This document shows positions 1-10,014 of a stretch of 64,000 bases of DNA, piece by piece; the first letter of the stretch is position 1; each line of letters opens with the position of its first letter. A program made the position numbers and the translations under genes. The notes under the pieces were generated by a model. The model was not told the DNA's origin. It was given only the letters and a program-made list of their open reading frames with translations, and searched no databases. This stretch comes from an uncultured Alkalilimnicola sp. Lineage in GTDB: Bacteria; Pseudomonadota; Gammaproteobacteria; Nitrococcales; AK92. The stretch is taken from assembly GCA_937951875.1 (NCBI GenBank), contig CALGAN010000024.1, positions 1-64,000 of the forward strand. Direction: 5' to 3'.

Positions 1-1293
1 ACCACTTATCAGGAGTACCGCGGCATCTTCGAGAAGGACCGCGCCCTGGCCCGCCGCTTCCAGAAGATCGACGTCGCCGAGCCGACGGTGGAGGAGACGG
101 TGCAGATCCTGCGCGGGCTCAAGGAGAAGTTCGAGGCGCACCACGGCGTGCGCTACACCGATCCCGCGCTGGTGGCGGCGGCCGAGCTGTCGGCCCGACA
201 CATCACCGATCGGCGTCTGCCGGACAAGGCTATCGACGTGATCGACGAGGCTGGTGCCCGCGTCCATCTGGCGCCGCCGTCGAAGCGGCGCAAGACGGTC
301 GGGGTCCAGGACATCGAGGCCATCGTCGCGCACATCGCCCGCATCCCGCCGAAGCGGGTGTCGGCCAGCGACATGCGGGCGCTGGAGAATCTGGAGGCCG
401 ATCTCGGCCGGGTCATCTTCGGCCAGGATCACGCGATCAAGACCCTGGCGTCGACCATCAAGATGTCGCGCGCCGGGCTAGGGTCGCCGCACAAGCCGGT
501 GGGCTGCTTCCTGTTCGCCGGTCCGACCGGCGTGGGCAAGACCGAGGTCACCCGGCAGCTGGCGGAGACGCTGGGCATACCGCTGATCCGCTTCGACATG
601 TCGGAGTACATGGAGCGGCACACCGTGTCGCGCCTGATCGGCGCGCCGCCGGGCTATGTCGGTTTCGATCAGGGCGGTCTGCTCACCGAGGAGGTGATCA
701 AGCACCCGCATTCGGTGGTGCTGCTCGATGAGATCGAGAAAGCGCATCCGGACGTGTTCAACCTGCTGCTGCAGGTCATGGATCACGGCACCCTGACCGA
801 CAACAACGGCCGTCACGCCGATTTCCGCAACGTGATCCTAGTGATGACCACCAACGCCGGCGCCGAGCTGATGAGCCGGCCGTCGATCGGTTTCACGCCG
901 CAAGATCACGCCTCGGACGGCATGGAGGCGATCCGCAAGAGCTTCTCGCCCGAATTCCGCAACCGGCTCGACGCGATCATCCAGTTCAACCCGCTCGGTC
1001 CCGACACCGTGCTGCGCGTGGTCGACAAGTTCATCAAGGAACTGGCCGCGCAGCTGGCGGACAAGCACGTGGCGCTGGAGGTCGACGACGAGGCGCGGCT
1101 GTGGCTGGCGGAGAAGGGCTACGACCCCAAGATGGGCGCGCGGCCCATGGCGCGGGTCATCCAGGAGCACATCAAGAAGCCGCTGGCGGAACAGCTGCTA
1201 TTCGGCGAGCTGGCTCAGGGCGGTCACGTGAAGATCACGGTCAACGACAACGGCCTAGCCTTCGAGATCCGCTCCAAGGAGCTGGTTCACTAA
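1..1293 (+). CDS. clpA: ATP-dependent Clp protease ATP-binding subunit ClpA (5' end missing)
   Basis: This is the C-terminal part of the ClpA unfoldase, which feeds substrates, including ClpS-delivered N-degron proteins, into ClpP. The reading frame is open from base 1, so the gene begins upstream; the GTG at 88 is internal. The visible part holds the end of the first AAA+ module, then the second: Walker A GPTGVGKTE near base 522, Walker B VLLDEIEKAHPD near 718, and the arginine-finger region SPEFRNRLD near 949. It ends in the usual D2 small domain. The VGFDQGGLLTEE pore-loop region and the absence of a middle coiled coil favour ClpA over ClpB. The downstream neighbour infA converges on it, as in Pseudomonas. 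Confidence 0.96.
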   Translation, partial: TTYQEYRGIFEKDRALARRFQKIDVAEPTVEETVQILRGLKEKFEAHHGVRYTDPALVAAAELSARHITDRRLPDKAIDVIDEAGARVHLAPPSKRRKTVGVQDIEAIVAHIARIPPKRVSASDMRALENLEADLGRVIFGQDHAIKTLASTIKMSRAGLGSPHKPVGCFLFAGPTGVGKTEVTRQLAETLGIPLIRFDMSEYMERHTVSRLIGAPPGYVGFDQGGLLTEEVIKHPHSVVLLDEIEKAHPDVFNLLLQVMDHGTLTDNNGRHADFRNVILVMTTNAGAELMSRPSIGFTPQDHASDGMEAIRKSFSPEFRNRLDAIIQFNPLGPDTVLRVVDKFIKELAAQLADKHVALEVDDEARLWLAEKGYDPKMGARPMARVIQEHIKKPLAEQLLFGELAQGGHVKITVNDNGLAFEIRSKELVH

Positions 1294-1302
1294 AGACGCA
1301 GG

Positions 1303-1332
1303 GGCGCCTACCGCCGATCCGCGGCAGGCGCC
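1303..1332. terminator. Hairpin between convergent clpA and infA
   Basis: Two 12-base arms (1303-1314 and 1321-1332) pair with a single A/C mismatch around a 6-base loop, directly after the clpA stop and before the infA stop. There is no clear T-run on either side, so this may be a weak or bidirectional terminator. Confidence 0.5.
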
Positions 1333-1365
1333 GTCGCTATTGCGGAAGGCGGGCGGACGAAAGAA

Positions 1366-1584
1366 TCAGCGTGCGCGGTAGGTGATACGGCCCTTGGTGA
1401 GGTCGTACGGAGTCAGCTCGACCGTCACCGTGTCGCCAGTCAGGATGCGGATGTAGTTCTTGCGCATCTTGCCGGAGATGTGCGCGGTCACGATGTGGCC
1501 GTTTTCCAACTGCACACGGAACATGGTGTTCGGCAGGGTGTCGATGATCTTGCCCTGCATTTTGATCGACTCTTCTTTCGCCAT
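1366..1584 (-). CDS. infA: Translation initiation factor IF-1
   Basis: IF-1 is an OB-fold protein that binds the 30S A site during initiation. The start is placed at the ATG at 1584, giving 72 residues, the usual family length; it begins MAKEESIKMQG and is preceded by a GAGAGG ribosome-binding site. A 28-residue upstream extension is open in frame but has no counterpart in the family. Conserved OB-fold motifs include NGHIVTAHISGKMRKNYIRI and the C-terminal DLTKGRITYR. It is the last gene of the minus-strand run FemAB-like, aat, bpt, infA, with 73 bases between bpt and infA that could hold its own promoter. Confidence 0.97.
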   Translation of the reverse strand: MAKEESIKMQGKIIDTLPNTMFRVQLENGHIVTAHISGKMRKNYIRILTGDTVTVELTPYDLTKGRITYRAR

Positions 1585-1657
1585 TAAACCTCTCTTCGAC
1601 TGTGTCCTCGGGATGAGATGGCCGCGTATCTTAGCAGACTCGCGCCTGTCAAAGTAC

Positions 1658-2380
1658 TCATTCGACACGACGCCACTGCGCCTGCGTATACACCTCGTGC
1701 GGCCGGAAGTCGCTCTTGTAGCGCATTTGCCGGCATTCCGCTATCCAGTAGCCGAGATAGAGGTAGCGCAGGCCCAATTGCCGCGTTTCGTTGATCAGCC
1801 AGAGGATAGCGAGGGTGCCGAGGCTGCGTTTCGGCAGCTCCGGCTCGTAAAACGTGTACACCGCCGATAGCCCATAGCTCAGCTCGTCCACCACGCTGAC
1901 CGCTAGCAGCCGGTCGTCCTCGCGGAATTCGTAGAACACCGTTTGCGCCCATGACGCCGTCAGGAATTCCAGATACTGATTCGGCGTCGGGTTGGCCATC
2001 TGGCTGCCGGCGTGGCGCTGCTCGATGTAGCGCTTGTAGAGCCGGAAGTGCTCGTCGCGAAACGTCGGAGGCACCACATGGATGCGCAGCCGCGCATTGG
2101 CGGCCAGGCAGCGCCGGTGGCGCCGGCTGGGCACGAACTCCGCCACCGGGATTCGCAGCGACTGGCAGGCGTCGCAGTGCGGGCAGCCGGGGCGGTAGAC
2201 GTACTCGCCGCTGCGGCGGAACCCCTGGTCGACCAGGGCGCTGTAGGCGGCGGGGCTGAGCGGTTCGCGCGGATCGACGAATAACGTCCTGGCCCGCCGC
2301 TCCGGCAGGTAGGCGCATGGATGCTCGCCGGTCGCGTAGACCGATACTGCGCGGGGGCCGGATTGGGTATGTGGATTCAT
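1658..2380 (-). CDS. bpt: Aspartate/glutamate leucyltransferase (Bpt, bacterial ATE-like)
   Basis: Bpt transfers leucine from Leu-tRNA to proteins with N-terminal Asp or Glu, marking them for ClpS/ClpAP. The 240-residue protein has the family's N-terminal cysteine cluster (CPHCDAC, about residues 66-72, in RPGCPHCDACQSLRIPV) and the C-terminal ATE acyl-transfer domain with VDELSYGLSAVYTFYEP and YLGYWIAECRQMRYKSDFRP. It starts only 6 bases after the aat stop, so the two leucyl-transfer enzymes are co-transcribed. The gammaproteobacterial length and motif order support Bpt rather than a eukaryote-type Arg transferase. Confidence 0.95.
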   Translation of the reverse strand: MNPHTQSGPRAVSVYATGEHPCAYLPERRARTLFVDPREPLSPAAYSALVDQGFRRSGEYVYRPGCPHCDACQSLRIPVAEFVPSRRHRRCLAANARLRIHVVPPTFRDEHFRLYKRYIEQRHAGSQMANPTPNQYLEFLTASWAQTVFYEFREDDRLLAVSVVDELSYGLSAVYTFYEPELPKRSLGTLAILWLINETRQLGLRYLYLGYWIAECRQMRYKSDFRPHEVYTQAQWRRVE

Positions 2381-2386
2381 GCCAAT

Positions 2387-3133
2387 TTAAGTAGAGTCGT
2401 GAGTTCGTGGGGCCAAGGGGGTTAGATCGGGATCGAATCGCCAGCGCCCCGGTCGGCCGGTCTGGTGCAGCGCCTGTTCCAGCAGGATTTGGAACTGGCG
2501 GCGGCTGATCAGTTCCGCGCCCATGCTCGCTAGATGCGGCGAGGGCATCTGGCAGTCGATGAAGCGATAGTCCCAGGCCGCGAGTTGCGCCGACAGCCAG
2601 GCCAGGGCGATCTTGGAGCCGTCGGGCTCGCGGCTGAACATGGATTCGCCGAAGAAGGCCCGCCCGAGGGCGACGCCGTACAGCCCGCCGATCAACCGAC
2701 CCTCTCTCCATACCTCCAGGGAATGCGCCAGCCCCAGCTCGTGCAGCTTGGTGTAGGCGCGGATCATTTCCGCGGTGATCCAGGTGCCGGCGCGGTCCCG
2801 TCGTGGCTCGGCGCAGGCGCGCATGACCTCGGTGAACGCCGTGTCGAAGCTCACCAGCAGCCGCGGATCGCGCAGCCGCTTGCGCAGGCTGCGGGAAATC
2901 CGTACCCGCCCCGGCCAGAACACCGCGCGCGGATCGGGGCTCCACCACAGTATCGGCTGGCCGTCGGTGTACCAGGGGAAGACGCCCGCCCGGTAGGCGA
3001 GCTCAAGGCGTTTCGGCGACAGCGAGCCGCCGGCGGCGATCAGGCCGTTCGGCTCGCGCAACGCCGTTTCCAACGGCGGGAACGGGGTGTCTTCGTCGTC
3101 CGGATCCAGCCAGAGCAGACCTCGCATCGTCAT
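2387..3133 (-). CDS. aat: Leucyl/phenylalanyl-tRNA--protein transferase
   Basis: Aat attaches Leu or Phe to proteins with N-terminal Lys or Arg, creating primary N-degrons. The 248-residue form starting at the ATG at 3133 fits the family and begins with the typical LLWLDPDD and FPPLETALREPNGLIAAGGSL region; a 40-residue upstream extension is open but not family-like. Signature stretches are GVFPWY, ILWWSPDPRAVF, AHSLEVW and GGLYGVALGRAFFGESMFS. Its start codon overlaps the stop of the upstream FemAB-like gene in an ATGA arrangement (3130-3133), indicating translational coupling. Confidence 0.97.
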   Translation of the reverse strand: MTMRGLLWLDPDDEDTPFPPLETALREPNGLIAAGGSLSPKRLELAYRAGVFPWYTDGQPILWWSPDPRAVFWPGRVRISRSLRKRLRDPRLLVSFDTAFTEVMRACAEPRRDRAGTWITAEMIRAYTKLHELGLAHSLEVWREGRLIGGLYGVALGRAFFGESMFSREPDGSKIALAWLSAQLAAWDYRFIDCQMPSPHLASMGAELISRRQFQILLEQALHQTGRPGRWRFDPDLTPLAPRTHDST

Positions 3134-4269
3134 GTCTTCGCCTGTCGATAGGGACTGTGTCGCGTCAGTTCGCTCATGTACTGGCGTGCGGCCTGCGCCT
3201 CCCGCCGCAGGAATTCGGCGATCGCCTCGCGCAGGTGCGGCTCGGCCAGCCAATGGGCCGAGTAGGTTGGTGTCGGCAGGAAGCCGCGGGCGATCTTGTG
3301 CTCACCTTGGGCGCCGGGCTCGAACCGGCGCAGCCCGTGCCGCAGGCAGTATTCGATGCCCTGGTAGTAGCAGGTCTCGAAGTGCAGTCCCGGCAGGGAC
3401 GTGCCGCAACCCCAGTAGCGGCCGTACAGGGTGTTGTCGCTGCGCAGGAACAGGGCCGCCGCCAGCGGCTCGTCGCCGCGCTCGGCCAGCACCAGCAGCA
3501 CCTGCCGGCCCAAAGTGGCGCCGATTTCCTGGAAAAAATCCAGGTTCATCGGTGGGATATTGCCGTATTCTCGAAACGTGTTGCGGTAGAAGCGCACGAA
3601 CCAGCGCCAGTGCTCGGGCGCGATCTCGCCGCCGTGCAGCCAGCGGAACCGCACCCCGGCGCTGCGCACCGCCTCGCGTTCGCGGCGGATGTTCTTGCGC
3701 TTCTTGGCGGACAGCGCGGCCAGGAAACCGTCCATGTCGCCGAAGCCGCGGTCTTGCCAGTGGAACTGGCAGCCCAGCCGCAGCTCGTAGCCGGCCTCGA
3801 CCAGGCGGCGACATTGCGCCTCGGGCGGGAACAGCCAGTGCATGGAGCTGTAGCCGCGGTCGGCGCACAGCCGCTGGGCGCCCATGCCCAGCTCGCGCAC
3901 CGCCGTCTCGACGTCGACATCGGGGCGGCTGAGCACGCGCGGGCCGGTGACCGGCGAGAACGGCACCGCGGCGATCAGCTTCGGGTAATAGCGCAGGCCG
4001 ATCCGTTCATAGGCGTCGGCCCAGGCCCAATCGAACACGAACTCGCCCCAGGAGTGGCTCTTGAGATAGGCCGGCGCGGCCGCCGCCAGGCCGCGGTCGT
4101 CGAACAGCAGCAGATGGTGCGGCAGCCAGCCCTTGTTCGGAGCGACCGCGCCATGCCGCTCCAGCGCCGCCAGGAACTCGTGGCGCAGGAAGGGCTGCTC
4201 GGTGCCGCTCAGCCCGTTCCAGTCCCGCGCGGGCACGCTGTCGAGCTGGTGGCAGATTCGCAGTTCCAT
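3130..4269 (-). CDS. FemAB-like GNAT-fold acyltransferase (COG3146 family)
   Basis: This 379-residue protein matches the conserved bacterial family often labelled 'peptidoglycan biosynthesis/recognition' or FemAB-like (PF04339), with a double GNAT fold. Family-like stretches are WLPHHLLLFDD, SHSWGEFVFDWAWADAY, CADRGYSSMHWLF, LSAKKRKNIRRER and LHFETCYYQGIEYCL. The substrate is not known; an aminoacyl or acyl transfer role is inferred from the fold only. The start at the ATG at 4269 was chosen because the 109 upstream in-frame residues are low-complexity and not family-like. It heads the minus-strand aat-bpt operon, so a link to aminoacyl-tRNA-dependent chemistry is a reasonable but unproven idea. 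Confidence 0.85.
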   Translation of the reverse strand: MELRICHQLDSVPARDWNGLSGTEQPFLRHEFLAALERHGAVAPNKGWLPHHLLLFDDRGLAAAAPAYLKSHSWGEFVFDWAWADAYERIGLRYYPKLIAAVPFSPVTGPRVLSRPDVDVETAVRELGMGAQRLCADRGYSSMHWLFPPEAQCRRLVEAGYELRLGCQFHWQDRGFGDMDGFLAALSAKKRKNIRREREAVRSAGVRFRWLHGGEIAPEHWRWFVRFYRNTFREYGNIPPMNLDFFQEIGATLGRQVLLVLAERGDEPLAAALFLRSDNTLYGRYWGCGTSLPGLHFETCYYQGIEYCLRHGLRRFEPGAQGEHKIARGFLPTPTYSAHWLAEPHLREAIAEFLRREAQAARQYMSELTRHSPYRQAKT

Positions 4270-4380
4270 CGATGAAGTTCTGGACCGGACCGGTAGAGGT
4301 GTTGGCACGCATCCGCCGGCCGACTCCGTTGCTGGCCGGTGTCGAGAATCAGTAGACGGCAGGGGCGGATGCGGGTCATG

Positions 4381-4386
4381 TATAAT
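4381..4386 (+). promoter_or_regulatory. Perfect TATAAT -10 hexamer upstream of ftsK
   Basis: The hexamer matches the sigma-70 -10 consensus exactly, but no good -35 hexamer lies 16-18 bases upstream. Transcription from here would begin near 4392 and run through the structured region toward ftsK. Confidence 0.4.
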
Positions 4387-4393
4387 CGCTCCC

Positions 4394-4565
4394 GATTTGG
4401 CATGGAAATGTTTCCGAGCCGAGGGCGGCCGGCGGTGGAGCCGCAACGTTCGGGCTCGGCTCGTCGGGATCGAGTTTTCATGGTAGGGGTGGCGCCGCCA
4501 GGGGTAAAGGCGGATCGGACGCCGCGGGCGGGACGAGTCCCTCCACGGGCCTGTTCCATGGCAAG
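4394..4565 (+). ncRNA. Candidate structured RNA or long ftsK leader (unidentified)
   Basis: Bases 4396-4407 can pair with 4554-4565 (11 of 12 positions, one of them a G-U wobble, one G/G mismatch), closing a domain of about 170 bases. The domain contains a 9-base perfect stem (4415-4423/4455-4463) and smaller GC stems, and it begins about 10 bases after the TATAAT. I compared it by memory with 4.5S, 6S, tmRNA and RsmY/Z-type RNAs and could not match any. It may be only a leader with incidental pairing. Confidence 0.2.
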
Positions 4566-4621
4566 ATAGGCCTGTGCACACAAATGCTTGGAGCACATTT
4601 CTAATAAGATTCTAGGGTCCT

Positions 4622-6952
<2,331 letters not shown>

Positions 6953-6976
6953 TTGCACGCAAGCGCGAGGGCTTCG

Positions 6977-7585
6977 ATGTTGGCACGTCTGCTTTGCCTG
7001 ACCCTGTTGTTGCTGACGGGCTTCGCCCACGCTCAAGGCGTGCAGGCGCTCAAGGATTACTTCCAGTCGGTGCAGTCGCTGAGCGGCGAGTTCGAACAGA
7101 CCACCCGCAGCGACACAGGCGAGTTGCTGGAAACCGCCTCCGGTGCCATGTATCTGCAGCGGCCGGACCGGTTCCGCTGGAACTACCGCGAGCCGTTCGA
7201 GCAGGAGATCGTCGCCGATGGCCGCAAGCTCTGGGTGTATGACCGGGAGCTGGCGCAGGTCACGGTGCGGCCGTTGTCCGATGTGCTGGGGCTGGGGCCG
7301 GCGCTGCTGCTGAGCGGCGACTACCGCAGCATCGAGCAGAGTTTCGTTATCCAAGACGAAGGCGACGGCTGGGTGCGTCTGACCCCCAAGCAGGACGACT
7401 GGGATTTCCAGGCGGTGCGCCTGCGCATGGTGGACGGCGTGCCGGCGGTGGTGGAAGTCGACAGCGGTCTCGGTCAGGTGACCCGTCTGGAGCTGCGGCG
7501 GTTGCAGCGCAACGTCCGTATCGAGCCGTCGCGGTTTGAGTTCACGCCGCCGGCCGGTGTGGACGTCATCGCGCCGGGCGGCTGA
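6977..7585 (+). CDS. lolA: Outer-membrane lipoprotein carrier protein LolA
   Basis: LolA shuttles lipoproteins across the periplasm from LolCDE to LolB. The 202-residue precursor has a signal peptide (MLARLLCLTLLLL, cleavage after AHA) and the family features ALKDYFQSVQSLSGEFEQT, GAMYLQRPDRFRWNY, EQEIVADGRKLWVYD and the C-terminal SRFEFTPPAGVDVI. The ATG at 6977 is preferred because a GAGGG site lies upstream; the frame extends 24 bases further back to a TTG right after the ftsK stop. The ftsK-lolA order is conserved in gammaproteobacteria; the usual next gene rarA is absent here. Confidence 0.97.
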   Translation: MLARLLCLTLLLLTGFAHAQGVQALKDYFQSVQSLSGEFEQTTRSDTGELLETASGAMYLQRPDRFRWNYREPFEQEIVADGRKLWVYDRELAQVTVRPLSDVLGLGPALLLSGDYRSIEQSFVIQDEGDGWVRLTPKQDDWDFQAVRLRMVDGVPAVVEVDSGLGQVTRLELRRLQRNVRIEPSRFEFTPPAGVDVIAPGG

Positions 7586-7628
7586 CAGGCGTCGCCGTCG
7601 CGCGGTTCTACGGCGGCGGCCGGGCGTT

Positions 7629-7634
7629 TACAAT
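7629..7634 (+). promoter_or_regulatory. Possible -10 element for serS
   Basis: TACAAT (five of six positions match the sigma-70 -10 consensus) lies 60 bases before serS in the 108-base gap after lolA. The -35 region is not recognisable, so this is tentative. Confidence 0.3.
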
Positions 7635-7693
7635 GCGCTGTTTCGCGGCCGATCGACCGCGCACGATTCCAACGTTACACAAAGGATGCACTG

Positions 7694-8989
7694 ATGCTGG
7701 ATCCGAAACGCCTGCGGAGCAATCTTCAGGAGGTGGCGGCGGCGCTTGCCAAGCGCGGCTTCCGACTCGACGTCGAGCGCTATGAAGCTTTGGAGACGCG
7801 GCGCAAGGCCCTGCAGGTGGAAACCCAGGAGCTGCAGAACGAGCGCAACAGTCGCTCCAAGGCGATCGGTCAGGCCAAGGCCAAGGGCGAGGACGTCCAG
7901 CCACTGCTGGCGCAGGTCGCCGATCTGGGCGAACGCCTGAAGCGCGCGGAAGCGGCGCTGAGTGGCGTGCAGGACGAACTGGAGCAGTTCTACCTGGGCA
8001 TCCCGAACGTGCCGCACGAGAGTGTGCCCGTCGGCCGCGACGAGAACGACAACGTCGAGGTGCGGCGCTGGGGCACGCCGAGGGAATTCGATTTCAAGCC
8101 GCGCGATCACGTCGAGCTCGGCGCCATCCACGGCGGCATGGACTTCGAGGCGGCGGCCAAGATCTCCGGCGCCCGCTTCGTCGTGCTCAAGGGCGGGTTG
8201 GCGCGCCTGCATCGGGCGCTGATCCAGTTCATGCTCGATTTGCACACTACCGAGCACGGCTACGAGGAAGTGTACGTGCCGTACTTGGTGAATGCCGACA
8301 GCATGCGGGGCACCGGCCAGTTGCCCAAGTTCGAGGAGGATCTGTTCGGTGTGCGCGGCGAGCAGAACCTGTATCTGATCCCCACCGCGGAAGTGCCGGT
8401 GACCAATCTGGCGCGCGGCGAGATCCTCGAAGACGCGGCGCTGCCGCGCCGGCTGGTGTCGCACACGCCGTGCTTCCGCTCGGAGGCAGGCAGCTATGGC
8501 AAGGACGTGCGCGGTATGATCCGTCAGCACCAGTTCGAGAAAGTGGAACTGGTGCAGCTGGTGCGGCCGTCCGAATCGTACCAGGCGCTGGAGCAGCTGA
8601 CCGGCCACGCCGAGGAGGTGCTGCGGCGGCTGGAGCTGCCGTACCGGGTCGTGGTGCTGTGCACGGGCGACATGGGCTTCTCGGCCGCCAAGACCTACGA
8701 CATCGAGGTCTGGCTGCCGGGCCAGCAGCGCTACCGCGAGATCTCCTCGTGCAGCAACTTCGAGGACTTCCAGGCGCGGCGCATGCAGGCGCGCTGGCGC
8801 AACCCGGCCACCGGCAAGCCGGAGCTGCTGCATACCCTGAACGGCTCGGGGCTCGCGGTCGGCCGCTGTCTGCTGGCCATTCTGGAGAACTACCAGGAGG
8901 CCGACGGGCGGGTGCGCTTGCCCGAGGCGTTGCGGCCCTATCTCGGGGGGCGCGCCTACCTGGATGAGCTCGGCGGCAAGCCCGCCTGA
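7694..8989 (+). CDS. serS: Seryl-tRNA synthetase
   Basis: This is the class II aminoacyl-tRNA synthetase that charges tRNA-Ser. The 431-residue protein starts MLDPKRLRSN, followed by the long antiparallel coiled-coil arm (about residues 25-105, with ERNSRSKAIGQAKAKGED). The catalytic core has motif 2 (PCFRSEAGSYGKDVRGMIR) and motif 3 (TLNGSGLAVGRCLLAILEN). Length and domain order are standard. It lies downstream of lolA and is followed by a hairpin (9002-9024), suggesting a single-gene transcript. Confidence 0.98.
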   Translation: MLDPKRLRSNLQEVAAALAKRGFRLDVERYEALETRRKALQVETQELQNERNSRSKAIGQAKAKGEDVQPLLAQVADLGERLKRAEAALSGVQDELEQFYLGIPNVPHESVPVGRDENDNVEVRRWGTPREFDFKPRDHVELGAIHGGMDFEAAAKISGARFVVLKGGLARLHRALIQFMLDLHTTEHGYEEVYVPYLVNADSMRGTGQLPKFEEDLFGVRGEQNLYLIPTAEVPVTNLARGEILEDAALPRRLVSHTPCFRSEAGSYGKDVRGMIRQHQFEKVELVQLVRPSESYQALEQLTGHAEEVLRRLELPYRVVVLCTGDMGFSAAKTYDIEVWLPGQQRYREISSCSNFEDFQARRMQARWRNPATGKPELLHTLNGSGLAVGRCLLAILENYQEADGRVRLPEALRPYLGGRAYLDELGGKPA

Positions 8990-9001
8990 GCGACGTCCGA
9001 C

Positions 9002-9024
9002 GGGAGCGGTGCAACGCCGCTCCC
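9002..9024 (+). terminator. Hairpin downstream of serS
   Basis: Perfect 8-base arms (9002-9009 and 9017-9024) around a 7-base loop, 13 bases after the serS stop. No T-run follows, so termination efficiency is uncertain. Confidence 0.5.
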
Positions 9025-9298
9025 GCGCTCGCCGGATCGCCCGCGCCGCGATGGCGAGTGCGCGGCGAGCCAGCCAACCTAACGACGTGGGGGCCGCCAC
9101 TGTTGTAAAAAGTCCGCATTGTTGCGTTTTTGTTGTAAGAAAATGGCGCGTCCGTGCCAGATTTTGCTTACACGTCTGCGAGAAATCCCCGCATTTACCC
9201 TCGATACCGCGCTGCACTAACGTATGTCCGCATGCAAGGGACTTTTTCGCATTGCACGCGGCGGCGCGGGCAGCGATAAAACGAAGGGAGATCTAGCA
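9025..9298 (+). other. AT-richer leader region upstream of the phasin-like gene
   Basis: The gap from the serS stop to 9298 is about 309 bases. Its second half is markedly AT-richer than its surroundings. It carries TGTTGTAA twice exactly 30 bases apart (9101-9108 and 9131-9138) and an inverted pair TGTAAG (9134-9139) and CTTACA (9167-9172). These may be regulator sites for the phasin-like gene. No small ORF looks convincing. Confidence 0.4.
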
Positions 9299-9877
9299 AT
9301 GCCGCAGACGGGTTCAGTACTGGCAGGGTGGAGCCGCCTCGGCGGCGCCGAAGGGGTTCAGAGCGCCTGGCAGGCGCTCGATTCCATTCTCGAGGGGGCC
9401 AAGGATTTGGTGCGGCAGACCGAGAACGCCCTCAACCAGGGAGTGCAGGCAGCCGAACAGGGGGTGCAGTACGGCCTGCAGCAGGAGCAGGACTGGCTGC
9501 GCTTCTGGGGCGAGGCGCTGGAGGGCTCCACGCTGGCGCCGCTCGGTCAACCGGCGCTGGACCTTAGTCGGCGCTTGCTCGAACAGCGCACCCAGCTGTG
9601 GGAGACCTGGTTCTCGCTCAATCGCCAGATCAGCCTGGAGCCGGTGGAGCGATTGCTCGACCAGCTCAAGCCGAACCAGGAGCTCATAGCCGGCTGGCGT
9701 GATCTGCTGCAGAGTCTGTTCGACGTTTGGGGGCTGCCGCAGGCTGAGCAGCCGGCCGCTGGCGCCAGCGAGGCGGCGGTCGAGGAGGCGGCCGCTAGCG
9801 AGCAGCAGCCCGCTCCCGGCGGCGGAAAATCGCGCAGCGGCCGCGGCGTTGCGGCGAGGGCCGCGGCTACCGCATAG
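9299..9877 (+). CDS. Phasin-like granule-associated protein
   Basis: This 192-residue protein starts at the ATG at 9299 behind a strong GGGAG site. Residues 20-150 are amphipathic and helical with no membrane segment or signal peptide, rich in Q, E, L and W (EQDWLRFWGEALEG, LLEQRTQLWETWFSLNRQ). The last 40 residues form an Ala/Pro/Gly tail that ends basic (KSRSGRGVAARAAATA). This layout resembles phasins, which coat polyhydroxyalkanoate granules, some of which also bind DNA through a basic tail. No PHA synthase or PhaR-type gene adjoins it. A second, more typical phasin lies at 51.6-52 kb. Assignment is by composition and architecture, so it remains tentative. Confidence 0.55.
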   Translation: MPQTGSVLAGWSRLGGAEGVQSAWQALDSILEGAKDLVRQTENALNQGVQAAEQGVQYGLQQEQDWLRFWGEALEGSTLAPLGQPALDLSRRLLEQRTQLWETWFSLNRQISLEPVERLLDQLKPNQELIAGWRDLLQSLFDVWGLPQAEQPAAGASEAAVEEAAASEQQPAPGGGKSRSGRGVAARAAATA

Positions 9878-9906
9878 CATCGGGCCCGCGCCAGTCTAGG
9901 AGTACG

Positions 9907-9965
9907 CGGCGCCCTCATGCTCGGCGGGCGGGTGTGGTCTTGCCCGCCGAGCATGAGGGGCGCCG
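9907..9965. terminator. Strong bidirectional hairpin between phasin-like gene and cysB
   Basis: About 23 bases at 9907-9929 pair with 9942-9965, with one bulged G, around a 12-base loop. The genes on either side converge, so the element can end both transcripts. A short T-rich stretch (TATTCTTT) follows on the + strand. Confidence 0.85.
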
Positions 9966-10014
9966 TATTCTTTAGAGAGCGAATCCCGCGGTAGGTCGTG
10001 CTGCCGGGGTGCCT

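Larger units (their letters stand above)
4270..4621. other. Intergenic region between divergent FemAB-like gene and ftsK
   Basis: A 352-base gap without a convincing gene. It holds a TATAAT hexamer at 4381-4386 (+ strand), a perfect 9-base inverted repeat (4415-4423 with 4455-4463), and long-range complementarity between 4396-4407 and 4554-4565. The short ftsK leader follows, with a weak AGGG ribosome-binding site at 4614-4617. The minus-strand frame is open across most of the gap but looks non-coding. I see no LexA-type box upstream of ftsK. Confidence 0.6.

Noticed and set aside
1585..1668. A longer 100-residue IF-1
   Set aside because: The 28 extra residues are not family-like, and a good ribosome-binding site precedes the internal ATG.
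4390..4570. 4.5S, 6S, tmRNA or RsmY/Z identity for the region upstream of ftsK
   Set aside because: The conserved 4.5S tip, 6S bubble, tmRNA tRNA-like ends and ANGGA repeat pattern were all absent.
9144..9160. Possible sigma-54 promoter (TGGCGC ... TGCC)
   Set aside because: The required GG and GC are not ten bases apart, and the -12 element is not TTGC.
9134..9172. GacA-box-like TGTAAG and CTTACA upstream of the phasin-like gene
   Set aside because: The GacA box needs a 6-base spacer; here it is 27 bases. No RsmY/Z-like RNA follows.
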